The notes: generated by a model from the sequence alone, not told the origin. A DNA stretch of 61,145 nucleotides from Alphaproteobacteria bacterium (GCA_022824395.1 JAJDZX010000095.1:1-61145); one strand, 5' to 3'; counted from the stretch's first letter, positions 44,244 to 52,765 are shown. A program made the numbers and translations.

Positions 44244-45716
44244 CTACAGCGAACGCAGGAACGCCAGCAGGTGCTCCCGTTCGGCCCGGGACAGCTGCAT
44301 CACCCGATCGCGTGCCGCCTCGGCCTCCCCGCCGTGCCAGAGGATCGCCTCCAGCAATCCGTCCGCCCTGCCATCGTGCAGGAGCCGGAAGGTGCCGCTG
44401 ACCGTTTCGGTCAGGCCAATGCCCCAGAGAGGCGGCGTCCGCCATTCGCGCCGCAGGGGATCGGTGCCGCCGTCGGCGAGCTCGTCACCCATGTCATGCA
44501 GCAGCAGGTCCGTATAGGGCCAGACCAGCTGGAAGCTGTGCTCGGGCCGCCCGGCGATCTCGGGGGTCACGAACTTCGGGACATGGCAGTCCGCGCAACC
44601 CGCTGCATGGAAGATGCGCTTGCCGTCCAGGACCTCGGGCGCGTCGGCATTCCGTCTTGCCGGCACCGCCAGATTGCGGGCATAGAACACGACCTGGTCG
44701 AACAACCGGGCCGAGATCTCGATCCCGTCACCGTCCCCATCCCCGCCCGGTGCCTCCTGACATGCGACCTGCGCCGGCGTGCAGGCTCCCGCTGCGCCCG
44801 GAAGCGCGGGATTGCCGATCCCGATGTCCTCGAAGAACGCCTTCGCTGCCTGCCCGCGGATGGTGGGGGCCTCGGCCTTCCAGCCGAACCGGCCAAGCAG
44901 GCGACGGCCCGGCGCCCCCGCCGGCACCCAGGACGCGCGACCGGATATCCCGTCGCCATCGACATCGTCCGGGTCGGCGTGCGCCAAAATGTCGGCCTCC
45001 GCGATGGCCTCGAGGAGCCCGAGCCCGATCATGGGCGGGGCGACGCGCGGGGACAATCCGGTTTGCGGGTCCAAGGGTCCCCAGCTGAGATCCCGGACCT
45101 CGTACAGCGGATGGCGCAGCGTGGTGTCCGGCAGCCCCGGCAGCGAGACCGGCCGGTGCGCGATCTCTATCCTGCCCTCGGACGGGACCCCGGGGACGGC
45201 ATGGGGCTGGAGCTGTCCCCCGTAGACCGGGTCCGCGCCGTTCGGGTGCGTCAATGCCAGCAACAGCGTGCCGCCCCGGTCGGACTCGTTGAGCGGGGGA
45301 CGGCCGCGGCCATCCTTGCGGTGGCACCGCTGACACGAGCGGGCGTTGAAGAGCGGGCCGAGTCCGTCGGAGGCGGCCGTCGAGGCCGGCGCGGTGACCC
45401 AAAGCTTGCGAAAGACCGCGTCTCCCACCCGGAATCGTGTCCGCTGGGCAGGTGCCAGATTCTGGGCCGGATGCGAAAACGCGTTCCGGGTGGGCGCGTG
45501 AAAGCTCGTTCCGGCTCCGCCGGAGTGATTCTCGTGCGGCTCGAGTCCGGAGTGGTCGCGCGGCAGCGCGGTCGATGCGGTGCGCGGTCTGGCGTGCGCA
45601 CCGGTCTGCGCGCCCTCTTGGTCGACGATGCGATCATCGCCGGCCGCGCCCTGCGCTACGGCCAGACCGAGCAGCAGGCACCAGGCGGCGACAGCCGGAC
45701 GAGCGACGGCGTCCAC
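44244..45716 (-). CDS. Di-haem oxidoreductase, DUF1111 family
   Basis: A 490-residue exported c-type cytochrome of the DUF1111 (thiol-oxidoreductase-like/MauG-related) family. A hydrophobic start (VARPAVAAWCLLLGLAVAQG) gives a signal peptide from a GTG at 45716. Haem sites are CQRCHRKDGRG and CADCHVPKF. The fold marker RNAFSHPAQNLAPAQRTRF with FRVGDAVFRKLWVTAP precedes them. Two acidic calcium-type loops are seen, DPDDVDGDGISGR and GGDGDGDGIEIS. It lies 40 bases after the imelysin gene on the same strand; such pairs are common beside TonB receptors and may oxidise or reduce a metal during uptake. Confidence 0.92.
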   Translation of the reverse strand: MDAVARPAVAAWCLLLGLAVAQGAAGDDRIVDQEGAQTGAHARPRTASTALPRDHSGLEPHENHSGGAGTSFHAPTRNAFSHPAQNLAPAQRTRFRVGDAVFRKLWVTAPASTAASDGLGPLFNARSCQRCHRKDGRGRPPLNESDRGGTLLLALTHPNGADPVYGGQLQPHAVPGVPSEGRIEIAHRPVSLPGLPDTTLRHPLYEVRDLSWGPLDPQTGLSPRVAPPMIGLGLLEAIAEADILAHADPDDVDGDGISGRASWVPAGAPGRRLLGRFGWKAEAPTIRGQAAKAFFEDIGIGNPALPGAAGACTPAQVACQEAPGGDGDGDGIEISARLFDQVVFYARNLAVPARRNADAPEVLDGKRIFHAAGCADCHVPKFVTPEIAGRPEHSFQLVWPYTDLLLHDMGDELADGGTDPLRREWRTPPLWGIGLTETVSGTFRLLHDGRADGLLEAILWHGGEAEAARDRVMQLSRAEREHLLAFLRSL

Positions 45717-45756
45717 GGTGAAGAGCCCCTGCCGGCGCGCCCCTGAAGGAACGCCG

Positions 45757-47004
45757 CTACCCCTCGATCTCGAACTGGAACTGGCCGACCCCGAGCATCG
45801 GCCCGACGTCCGTCAGGCGCTCGCTGAACGCGACGAGCGCCCGAATCGCATCCCCGATGAGGCGCCCGCCGTCAGGGTCGCCGGGCGCCAGCAGCTGATC
45901 GTAGGCCTTTCCGTCAGCCACAGCGCTTCGAATCGCGTCCACGCGTTCGATTGCCGCGTCGATGTCCTCGCGAAGCTGCTGGTCGAGCCCCGGATCGGCT
46001 GCGCGCACCAGCTCCGACAGCGAGGGACCCGCCACCCGGGATCCGTCGATCCTCTGGTACCGAGCCAGGTACACGTTCCGCAATCCCACCGCGTCCCAGT
46101 AATGGGATTCGTGCGTGTTGTCGGAAAAGCAATCGTGCTCCTCCTCCGGATCGTGCAGTTCAAGGCCCACCTGCATGCGCGCACCCGCCAGCTCCCCGGC
46201 GGCAAGATTGCCGAGACCGGTGACGATCGCCCGCACGATTCCCTCGGCAGCCTGACTCATCAGCGTAGTTCGGGCCGCCCCGCCCTCATTCCAGGCACCG
46301 GCCATCCAGGCCAGATCGCGCACCAGAAGGTCAGCAGCCGTCCGGAGGTAAGCTGCCCGCCGGTCGCAGTTTCCGCCCGTGCACCTGGCCGGGTCGAAGT
46401 CGGTGGCCGGACGCTCACCGGCGCCCGGCCCGGTTCCGTTCAGGTCCTGGCCCCAGAGCAGGAATTCGATGGCGTGGTAGCCCGTGGCGACGTTGGTCTC
46501 GATGCCTTCGGCCTCGTGCAGCACGTCTTCGAGCAGCCGGGCATCAATCGGGTCCGCCGTCACGGTCATGCCGTTGATCAGCAGTGTCCGATTGGCGATG
46601 ACGTTGACGGCATCCGGATGCCCGGCGACATAGTCAATCAATCCCTCGTCCAGGGGCCACGCGTTCACCCGCCCCTCCCAGTCGTCGACCACGGTGTTGC
46701 CGAACCGGAACACTTCCGTCTGCATGTAGGGGATCCGGCTTTCCTTCCAGGCCGTCCTGGCGGCGGCCAGGGTCGCGGGGGAAGGGGCTGCAATCAGGTC
46801 GCCCACCGCCTGCTGCAGCTCGCGGGCGCGCAGGAGCGAGTCTTCGTAGCCAGCCAGCGCGATATCCGCATAGACGCGCGCCGCTGCCGCCGGCGACGCC
46901 TCGGTCTCGGCGGCGGTGGCGGACACGGGGCCGGCGGTCGTACTGACCCCTGCGAGAAGGGCGGCAAGCGCCAGCCGCCCGAATGGAGCTTGATTCCTGG
47001 ACAC
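45757..47004 (-). CDS. Imelysin family (M75) iron-regulated periplasmic protein
   Basis: A 415-residue protein of the imelysin/EfeO peptidase-like family, which is metal-binding and usually linked to iron supply rather than proteolysis. A signal peptide (GRLALAALLAGVSTTAGPVS, then ATAAE) follows a GTG start. The family marker GxHxxE is present as GYHAIEFLLWGQD. Other segments are AAARTAWKESRIPYMQTEVF, and LELHDPEEEHDCFSDNTHES, where acid and His side chains cluster. Placed between tonB and the di-haem oxidoreductase, all on one strand, it is a probable part of the same metal-uptake operon. Confidence 0.92.
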   Translation of the reverse strand: MSRNQAPFGRLALAALLAGVSTTAGPVSATAAETEASPAAAARVYADIALAGYEDSLLRARELQQAVGDLIAAPSPATLAAARTAWKESRIPYMQTEVFRFGNTVVDDWEGRVNAWPLDEGLIDYVAGHPDAVNVIANRTLLINGMTVTADPIDARLLEDVLHEAEGIETNVATGYHAIEFLLWGQDLNGTGPGAGERPATDFDPARCTGGNCDRRAAYLRTAADLLVRDLAWMAGAWNEGGAARTTLMSQAAEGIVRAIVTGLGNLAAGELAGARMQVGLELHDPEEEHDCFSDNTHESHYWDAVGLRNVYLARYQRIDGSRVAGPSLSELVRAADPGLDQQLREDIDAAIERVDAIRSAVADGKAYDQLLAPGDPDGGRLIGDAIRALVAFSERLTDVGPMLGVGQFQFEIEG

Positions 47005-47228
47005 GGTACGAGGAGGCCTTTCCGGGCGGCCGCCGCGCGGGCGCCCTCACGATGATCACCGGGCTCGGCTCCTCCTCGATGCCCGGCACGACTGGCCCGG
47101 CCGCCTCCTCCGCGACCGGACGGAACCCGGTTGATAGTCGGAAAGCACAGCCCTGTCCAGATGTCTGCCACGCCCCACCAATGAATTCGGCCCCGCGTGG
47201 AACGCCCCTTGGGCCGGACCCTTCGCCG
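47005..47228. other. 224-base gap between tonB and imelysin
   Basis: No gene or clear terminator is visible. The gap is large enough to hold a separate promoter for the imelysin/di-haem pair. No iron-box consensus (Fur, Irr or RirA) that I know could be matched by eye. Confidence 0.4.
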
Positions 47229-48506
47229 TTAGCGCTCCGCGATCCGGTACACCACGGGGAGCAGGATCGACTTGACCCCCGCCCCTTCCGGCAGCGGCTC
47301 GAACGGCGCAGCACGCAGCACTGCCCGCTGCGCCGCCCGCTGCAGCCGCGGCGACGCATCGGTGCGCGCTTCCTGGATCTCGATATCGATGACGCTCCCA
47401 TCCTCACGGACGCGAATCAGCATCATGACCGTGCCTTCCTCGCCAAGATCGAGTGAACGACGCGGGTAGCTGCGGGCAGCCATGGTGCTGATCTGGCCGC
47501 GAAGGCGCACGTAATAAGCCTCGGGAACCCCCGCCTCGCGAGCGGCCCGCGCCGCCGCGGTCTCCGGCCGCCGTGGCGCGGCCGGGGGGGCCGCCAGCGC
47601 GGGCGGTGCCGACGCCACCACCGCCTCGGATGTCGGCAACGGCTCTACGGACGGCGGCGGCGCTTCCGCGGGTTGCGGTGCGACCACCGGCGGGCTGGCC
47701 GCCGTTGGAGGCGGGGCCTCCGCCGATGGCTCGGGCGGCGGAGTTACTGCGGACGGCGTCGGCCGGGGTGCAGGGGCCGGCATCGGCGGGGGCGGCGGTG
47801 CCAGCTCGGGATCGGCCACGGTCTGCTGTGCGGATGCGATGGGCGGCGGCGGGGGCGGCGGTTCGAGGCCAGGCACGAATACCTGTTCCAGGGACGGCGG
47901 CTCAACGGGCCGCAACTCCGCCGGGGCTGGCGGGGACGTGATCTCCGGACGCAACTCCGGGGTATCGGGGATCTCCGGGGGCGCGGGCGGCGGCTCCGGC
48001 TCGGGTTCGATCAACGCCTCGGGTTCAGGCTCGGGCAGTGGCTCGGTGACCGGCGGAGGTTCGGGAACCGGCTCGACGACGACCTCGACCCGCTCCGGTT
48101 CGGGCGGCGTTGCCTGCGGCGTCACCGGCGGGGGCGGGGGCGGGGCGAGCTCGGGTCGCGGCGGCGGGAGATCCGGAATCGGCTCGACGACCGGCGGCGG
48201 TTCCGTCGCCGGTGGCGGGGTAACCGGCGGCGGCGCCTCGAGGGCGGGCGGCTGGTGCGCCGGCGGCAGATCCTCCTGCTGCGGCAGCGCCGAGGCAAAC
48301 GGGTCGGGCGGCAGGTCCCCGAGCGGCACGTCGTGCCCCAGCTCCAGTGAGATGAGCGGCTCCAGATCGAGCTCGGGTTCGCTCAGCGCCCAGATCCCGA
48401 CGATCACCGGCACCAGCACGTGCAGCGTGGCGGCGAGAGCCGTGGCACCGGCCACCTCGAGGAAACCGATGTCATTGGAGTCGCGCTGGACGGCCTGGGG
48501 TATCAC
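47229..48506 (-). CDS. TonB family energy transducer with long Pro/Glu linker
   Basis: A 425-residue TonB protein. The N-terminal membrane helix is ATLHVLVPVIVGIWALSEPE. Residues from about 60 to 320 are almost wholly Pro with Glu, Ala and Val (for example VVEPIPDLPPPRPELAPPPP), an extended periplasm-spanning spacer. The C-terminal TonB domain shows YYVRLRGQISTMAARSYPRR and GEEGTVMMLIRVREDGSVID, ending ILLPVVYRIAER. GTG start at 48506 overlaps the exbD stop. The spacer is about twice the length seen in Escherichia coli TonB. Confidence 0.9.
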   Translation of the reverse strand: MIPQAVQRDSNDIGFLEVAGATALAATLHVLVPVIVGIWALSEPELDLEPLISLELGHDVPLGDLPPDPFASALPQQEDLPPAHQPPALEAPPPVTPPPATEPPPVVEPIPDLPPPRPELAPPPPPPVTPQATPPEPERVEVVVEPVPEPPPVTEPLPEPEPEALIEPEPEPPPAPPEIPDTPELRPEITSPPAPAELRPVEPPSLEQVFVPGLEPPPPPPPIASAQQTVADPELAPPPPPMPAPAPRPTPSAVTPPPEPSAEAPPPTAASPPVVAPQPAEAPPPSVEPLPTSEAVVASAPPALAAPPAAPRRPETAAARAAREAGVPEAYYVRLRGQISTMAARSYPRRSLDLGEEGTVMMLIRVREDGSVIDIEIQEARTDASPRLQRAAQRAVLRAAPFEPLPEGAGVKSILLPVVYRIAER

Positions 48507-48916
48507 GGCGTGTCGGGCTCGGTACGGCGCGTGGCGAGCAGAACCTGCTCGAAACCGGCCGCCTTGGCCTCGTCCATGACCTCTTGCAGCATCGAGACGG
48601 TGGCAAGCTGCGCCACCTTGATCAGGAGCGTCGTCTTCTCCGCGGTCACTGCTGCGCGAAACGTGGCCGACAGGCCGTCCCGGGCAACCGGTGCGCCGTC
48701 GATCGTGAGTTCCCCGTCGGCGGCCAGCGTCAGCACTGCCTGGACCGAGACGCCGGGCTCGCTGCTCTCGGCCTCCGGAAGCTGATGGTCGATCGGATCG
48801 ACCGTCCGGAACGTGCTGGTCAGGATAAAGAAGATCAGCAGCAGGAAGACGATATTGATCAGCGGGATCATGTTGATCGCGTGCTGTCGATGGCGCGGGG
48901 CTCCCTCGAACTTCAC
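48503..48916 (-). CDS. ExbD/TolR biopolymer transport protein (second copy)
   Basis: A 137-residue ExbD. One membrane helix, INMIPLINIVFLLLIFFILT, keeps the proton-path region, although the position usually Asp in the family is Asn here (LINIV in place of LIDIV). The periplasmic domain has STFRTVDPIDHQLPEAESSE and LLIKVAQLATVSMLQEVMDE. GTG start at 48916 overlaps the stop of the other exbD. Loss of the helix Asp would make this copy inactive in proton transfer, working only with its neighbour. Confidence 0.88.
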   Translation of the reverse strand: MKFEGAPRHRQHAINMIPLINIVFLLLIFFILTSTFRTVDPIDHQLPEAESSEPGVSVQAVLTLAADGELTIDGAPVARDGLSATFRAAVTAEKTTLLIKVAQLATVSMLQEVMDEAKAAGFEQVLLATRRTEPDTP

Positions 48917-49320
48917 GGTTCGTCCCGCACCGCGATTGCAATGGCCTCAACCCCGGCGAGGCGGATGTCGTCCACCACCGTAATCAGGCGTTGCACCGCC
49001 TCCTGGGAGGGCGCCACGACCACCACGTTCAAGTCGGCGTCCTCGGCGCGCGCCTGCTCCACGCGCTCGCGGACCTCATCCGGTTCCACCACGACGTTTC
49101 CGAACGTCACCGCTCCATCGTCGTGCAGGCGGATGACCAGGGAGTCCGATTCGCCGCCACCTGCCGATGACGTCGCGGTGCCCGGGGCGGCGAGGTCCAG
49201 CGCCTCGAGGTTCAGGAACGAACCGGCCAGCATGAAAAACACCAGCAAGAGGAACACGATGTCGATCAGCGAAGCGATCGAGAGTTCCGGGCGGCGGCGT
49301 TCCTGTTCGCCGAAGTTCAT
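48913..49320 (-). CDS. ExbD/TolR biopolymer transport protein (first copy)
   Basis: A 135-residue ExbD. The membrane helix reads ELSIASLIDIVFLLLVFFML with the essential Asp in LIDIV. The periplasmic domain contains VVVEPDEVRERVEQAR and VVVAPSQEAVQRLITVVDDI. The start MNFGEQERRRPELSIASLID at 49320, behind CAGGGG, is preferred over an upstream ATG that would overlap exbB. It is placed between exbB and a second exbD. Confidence 0.9.
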   Translation of the reverse strand: MNFGEQERRRPELSIASLIDIVFLLLVFFMLAGSFLNLEALDLAAPGTATSSAGGGESDSLVIRLHDDGAVTFGNVVVEPDEVRERVEQARAEDADLNVVVVAPSQEAVQRLITVVDDIRLAGVEAIAIAVRDEP

Positions 49321-49360
49321 CGTGGACCCCTGGAGACTCGCCCGTGCCAGTCGGGACTCC

Positions 49361-49984
49361 TCAGACCGATTGCGAGGCAATCACCCGGGCGGCAGCGTCG
49401 CGCATCAGTGCCCGGACGCCCTCGATCTTGCGCTCGAGGTAATGCACCGCACCCAGCGCCGGGATCGCGACGATCAGGCCGAAAGCGGTCGTCAGGAGCG
49501 CCTCCCAGATCCCGCCGGCGAGCTGGCTGGGGTCCACGCGTGCACCTGCCTCCTCCAGGCGTCCGAACGCCTTGATCATGCCGATCACGGTGCCGAGAAG
49601 CCCGATCAGCGGGCTCAGGTTCGCGACGACCTCAAGCGAGCGAATGTATGTCTCGAGGGCACGGACCTCGACCGATCCGATCCGCTCGACCTCGGCTTCC
49701 TGGAGCTCACGCGGCAGATGACCGGTATCGAGCGCCGTTTCCACCACGCGCGCGGCCGGATGGCGCGACAGCGCCATCCGGCGGCGGATTTCGTGGGTGG
49801 ACCCGGTCGCGATCAGTTCCATCATCCCGGACCGGCTCGCGCCGATCCTCCAGAACTGCAGAAGTTTCAATAGAATGATGGCGAGCGAAGAGACCGACAT
49901 GAGGAGCAGGACGTACATGACGACGCCCCCCTTTTGGAGCAGGTCTGCCGCAGCATCCCAGTGCTCCAGGCTCAACTCCGGCAT
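49361..49984 (-). CDS. ExbB/MotA/TolQ proton channel protein
   Basis: A 207-residue inner-membrane protein that, with ExbD, uses the proton gradient to energise TonB. Features are MYVLLLMSVSSLAIILLKLL, SLEVVANLSPLIGLLGTVIG with the conserved proline and GLLGTVxGM segment, and LLTTAFGLIVAIPALGAVHY. First gene of the exbB-exbD-exbD-tonB run, 117 bases downstream of the TonB-dependent receptor on the same strand. Confidence 0.93.
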   Translation of the reverse strand: MPELSLEHWDAAADLLQKGGVVMYVLLLMSVSSLAIILLKLLQFWRIGASRSGMMELIATGSTHEIRRRMALSRHPAARVVETALDTGHLPRELQEAEVERIGSVEVRALETYIRSLEVVANLSPLIGLLGTVIGMIKAFGRLEEAGARVDPSQLAGGIWEALLTTAFGLIVAIPALGAVHYLERKIEGVRALMRDAAARVIASQSV

Positions 49985-50101
49985 ATCGCACTCCGTCCAT
50001 CAAACGTCCGACGAGGGGGCCAACTGTATACGCAGCAGTCATCTCGGGAAATCCAAGACTACCGGAATCACAGTCGGCCCCGCCGTCAGAGAGCATCCTC
50101 G

Positions 50102-52765
50102 CTAGAACTGATAACGCATTCCGACGTAGAGGGATTGCGGGGCACCTGGCGACAGGAAGCGATGGCCTTCATGCCGTCCTTCGTCGAGTTCCAGAATGGG
50201 AACCTCGCCCTCACATTCATCACCCTCGTCCTCGCACTCGCCAAGAATGCCGAACGAGTTGTAGTCCGTCCCCAGCAGGTTCTCGACCCTGCCGAAGATC
50301 GTGAGTGCTCCGAATTTCCAATCCAGCGTGAGGTTGACCAGACTGTAACCATCCGTCTTCGGGAGCTGGTTAGACTCGTCCCCCCGCAGGTACACGCCGG
50401 AACGCGCCACCAAGGTAGTCCCGACCCGAAGGCCATTCGCGAGCGTATAGCCGACCCCCACCTTCACCGTGTGGTCGGGGACGCCCGGTATCCGGTTGCC
50501 CGCGGCTACATTGATGACCTTTTCACCTTCGCCTAAAGGTTCTCCATATGGGTGGTTGGCTCCGGGGAGCACGTCAGCCTCGGCAAAGGTTGCCCGCACG
50601 TAGCTGTAGTTCGCGTTCCAGTCCCAACTGTCGAACCGGCCACCAACCTGACCGTCAAATCCGAGACGGCGGGTCTCACCGAAGTTCCGGAAATATCCCA
50701 AACCAGGCTGGCGTCCTTCTTCGGGGACAGCCACGAACAGGATATCGTCTTCGTTGACGCTCGCGTAGGTTCCCATCTCCCACGCCACTGGGCCTGCAGC
50801 AGTCATGGTGCGCCCACGAAGTCCTGCCTCGACCGAGCGGGTGATCACTTGGTCCAAGAACGGATCAGCGACAAAGGCATTGGGAAGGCGACAAGCGTGC
50901 TCTTCATCGGCGCACCCGAGCTCGGCCGCCGTCGGTGCACGGTTCGCCTCCCGGTAGCCCCCATACACGGACATATTGTCCGTTAGCCGATGGGTCAGGC
51001 CGATCGCCGGGTTGAAGCGAGTGTACGTCCACGATTCGTCAGGCCGTCCGGCAATGTCGACATCGACAACGACCCGGTTGTAGCGCCCACTCGCGGTCAA
51101 GTCCGTGCGAGCAGAGAGCGCGAACGTGTCGGACACATAGAAGCCCAGTGCGCTCGTCTCTGACCTGACGCTTACCGGATCGTTGTCTTCAAACCTATCG
51201 TCCTCACTGGGAACGAACTTATCGACCTCCTCTTTGCACTCCTCGATCTCGTCCACCTCACATTCATAGTGGTGGCTCAGCACGTACGCCTCCCCGTCGA
51301 TCATCATCGGCGGAACGTTGCGGTCGCGATGCAGCTGACCGGCCAGCGTCGAACTCTCAAATGCCGTCTCAGATTGGTCATAGGCCACCCCGAGCGCCAC
51401 TTCGTGTGCGCCTTGCGTCATTCCCAGCTGTACAGCGACACCTTGCGTGCTGGTGTCGGTCGACGTGAGATTGTGCGCGCCCGGCACGATTACTTTTTCC
51501 TCGTCCTCATCGTCGTCATCATCGTCGTCCATTACATCGCCGTTTACTTCGCCCATTTCATCGTCTTCTTCTTCCTCGACCTCGTGCTCGTAGTACGCCC
51601 TTCCGGGTTCTAACGCCGCCAACTGACTCGCTGAGCCTTCCTCGATGACGATTGGCCTGGGGGTCCTGTCCGAACTGCCGTGCGGATATCCGAACAGGAA
51701 GCTAACTGTCTCTTCTTCCTCTTCTTCGCCCTCCTCTTCCTCTTCTTCTTCTTCGATCTCGCCAGCTAGCAGGTAACCATGGTCTTCGTCAGACATGCCG
51801 CCGTCAAATTCATCACCATTGATCGTGTCCCGTTGCAGATCGCGATGATAGGCGACGCCCGAAATCCGCATGGTGTCAGAGATCTCGAAATCCCCGCGGA
51901 TCGTCACCATGCTGAGGTCGTTTTCGGTGATATCGGGATACGTGAACACTGATTCGCGGCGTACTTCGAGCAAGTCCTCCGGCGTTGCACCGTTCCCGGT
52001 GAGCTCCGTCCGGGCAAACAATGCGCTGAAACCGAGGGAGCCGCGCTCAAACACATGCGTCGCATCGCCGTATACCCGGAGAATGCTGCTGTCGCTGTTG
52101 TCACGCCAGCCGTCCTCTTCGCCGCGCTCAGCGGCGACGTAAATCCCGGTGGCATCGAGCTTGCCCCCGGCCTGGACCGCGGTGTCGAGTCGGCCGTGGG
52201 AGCCGCCCTTGATCTCGAGCTCCGACCCACTGAACGACAGCCCCGTGTGCGTCTGGAGCGACAACGCGCCGCCCAGCGCGTTCAGTCCGTACGCAGGGTT
52301 ACCGCCCACGAGATCGAGGCGCCGAATGGCAGCTTCCGGCACCAGATCCCACTGCATGGTGTCGCCGAAGCTTTCGTTGATGCGGACACCGTTCATGTAC
52401 ACGGCAAGCCCCTGCGCCTCTCCGAGCAACGGTGAGAGCGTGAAGCCGCGGTACGTAAGATTCTGCTGGTACGGGCTGTTCTGGACATCCGTCACGCTGA
52501 CGCCTCGGAGCGACTGTTCCGCAAGGTCGGTCAGGTTGCGCGGCTGAAGCGCATCGATGTCGTCACCGGTGATAGTTTGCACGGTCAGGGGTACCCGGTC
52601 CCTAGCCACGCCTGTGCCCGGCATGGGGGTCACGCCGATGACCTCCACTTCCGGCAGGGTTTCTTGCGCGAGTGCGGGTGTGGTGCCGGACACAACCATG
52701 ACAAGCACGATCGCCCCCAACGCCGGTCCACCTACCAGATGAACCGAACGCAAAAGTGAACTCAT
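50102..52765 (-). CDS. TonB-dependent receptor with polyacidic loops
   Basis: An 887-residue outer-membrane receptor. Signal peptide (VHLVGGPALGAIVLVMVVSG, cut near ALAQ), TonB-box-like EVEVIGVTP (residues 39-47), plug domain with GVSVTDVQNSPYQQNLTYRG and NPAYGLNALGGALSLQTHTG, then a 22-strand-type barrel ending LYVGMRYQF. Two loops are extraordinary: residues 336-352 (EIE then 7 Glu, Gly, 6 Glu) and 394-423 (VEEEEDDE...DDDDDDDEDEE). Cys pairs sit in loops ECEVDEIEECKEE, GCADEEHACRL and GECEDEGDECEGE. The start ATG 52765 is chosen because it begins the signal peptide. It heads the exbB-exbD-tonB-imelysin-di-haem run and is a probable metal or metal-complex receptor; the cargo is unknown. Confidence 0.93.
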   Translation of the reverse strand: MSSLLRSVHLVGGPALGAIVLVMVVSGTTPALAQETLPEVEVIGVTPMPGTGVARDRVPLTVQTITGDDIDALQPRNLTDLAEQSLRGVSVTDVQNSPYQQNLTYRGFTLSPLLGEAQGLAVYMNGVRINESFGDTMQWDLVPEAAIRRLDLVGGNPAYGLNALGGALSLQTHTGLSFSGSELEIKGGSHGRLDTAVQAGGKLDATGIYVAAERGEEDGWRDNSDSSILRVYGDATHVFERGSLGFSALFARTELTGNGATPEDLLEVRRESVFTYPDITENDLSMVTIRGDFEISDTMRISGVAYHRDLQRDTINGDEFDGGMSDEDHGYLLAGEIEEEEEEEEGEEEEEETVSFLFGYPHGSSDRTPRPIVIEEGSASQLAALEPGRAYYEHEVEEEEDDEMGEVNGDVMDDDDDDDEDEEKVIVPGAHNLTSTDTSTQGVAVQLGMTQGAHEVALGVAYDQSETAFESSTLAGQLHRDRNVPPMMIDGEAYVLSHHYECEVDEIEECKEEVDKFVPSEDDRFEDNDPVSVRSETSALGFYVSDTFALSARTDLTASGRYNRVVVDVDIAGRPDESWTYTRFNPAIGLTHRLTDNMSVYGGYREANRAPTAAELGCADEEHACRLPNAFVADPFLDQVITRSVEAGLRGRTMTAAGPVAWEMGTYASVNEDDILFVAVPEEGRQPGLGYFRNFGETRRLGFDGQVGGRFDSWDWNANYSYVRATFAEADVLPGANHPYGEPLGEGEKVINVAAGNRIPGVPDHTVKVGVGYTLANGLRVGTTLVARSGVYLRGDESNQLPKTDGYSLVNLTLDWKFGALTIFGRVENLLGTDYNSFGILGECEDEGDECEGEVPILELDEGRHEGHRFLSPGAPQSLYVGMRYQF
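51497..51589 (-). repeat. Low-complexity Asp/Glu codon tract in the receptor
   Basis: GAT/GAC/GAG/GAA codons encode VEEEEDDEMGE and, after a short gap, a run of seven Asp with following Glu residues (receptor residues 393-423). The tract lies in an insertion between predicted barrel strands, so on the cell surface. Its triplet-repeat composition makes slippage in whole codons likely. Confidence 0.8.
51710..51760 (-). repeat. Low-complexity poly-Glu codon tract in the receptor
   Basis: A run of GAA/GAG codons encodes EIEEEEEEEEGEEEEEE (residues 336-352). On the plus strand it shows as repeated CTT/CTC triplets. It is 120 bases upstream (in translation order) of the Asp-rich tract, suggesting that the two acid loops face the same outside surface. 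Confidence 0.8.

Noticed and set aside
47500-48350. Repeat-like GGCGGC pattern as a repeat array
   Set aside because: The pattern is the codon signature of TonB's proline-rich spacer, not a DNA repeat array.
51490-51770. CTT/CTC triplets as a CRISPR or sequencing artefact
   Set aside because: They are in frame and encode the acid loops; spacing is not CRISPR-like. Artefact cannot be excluded fully but both tracts keep the frame.
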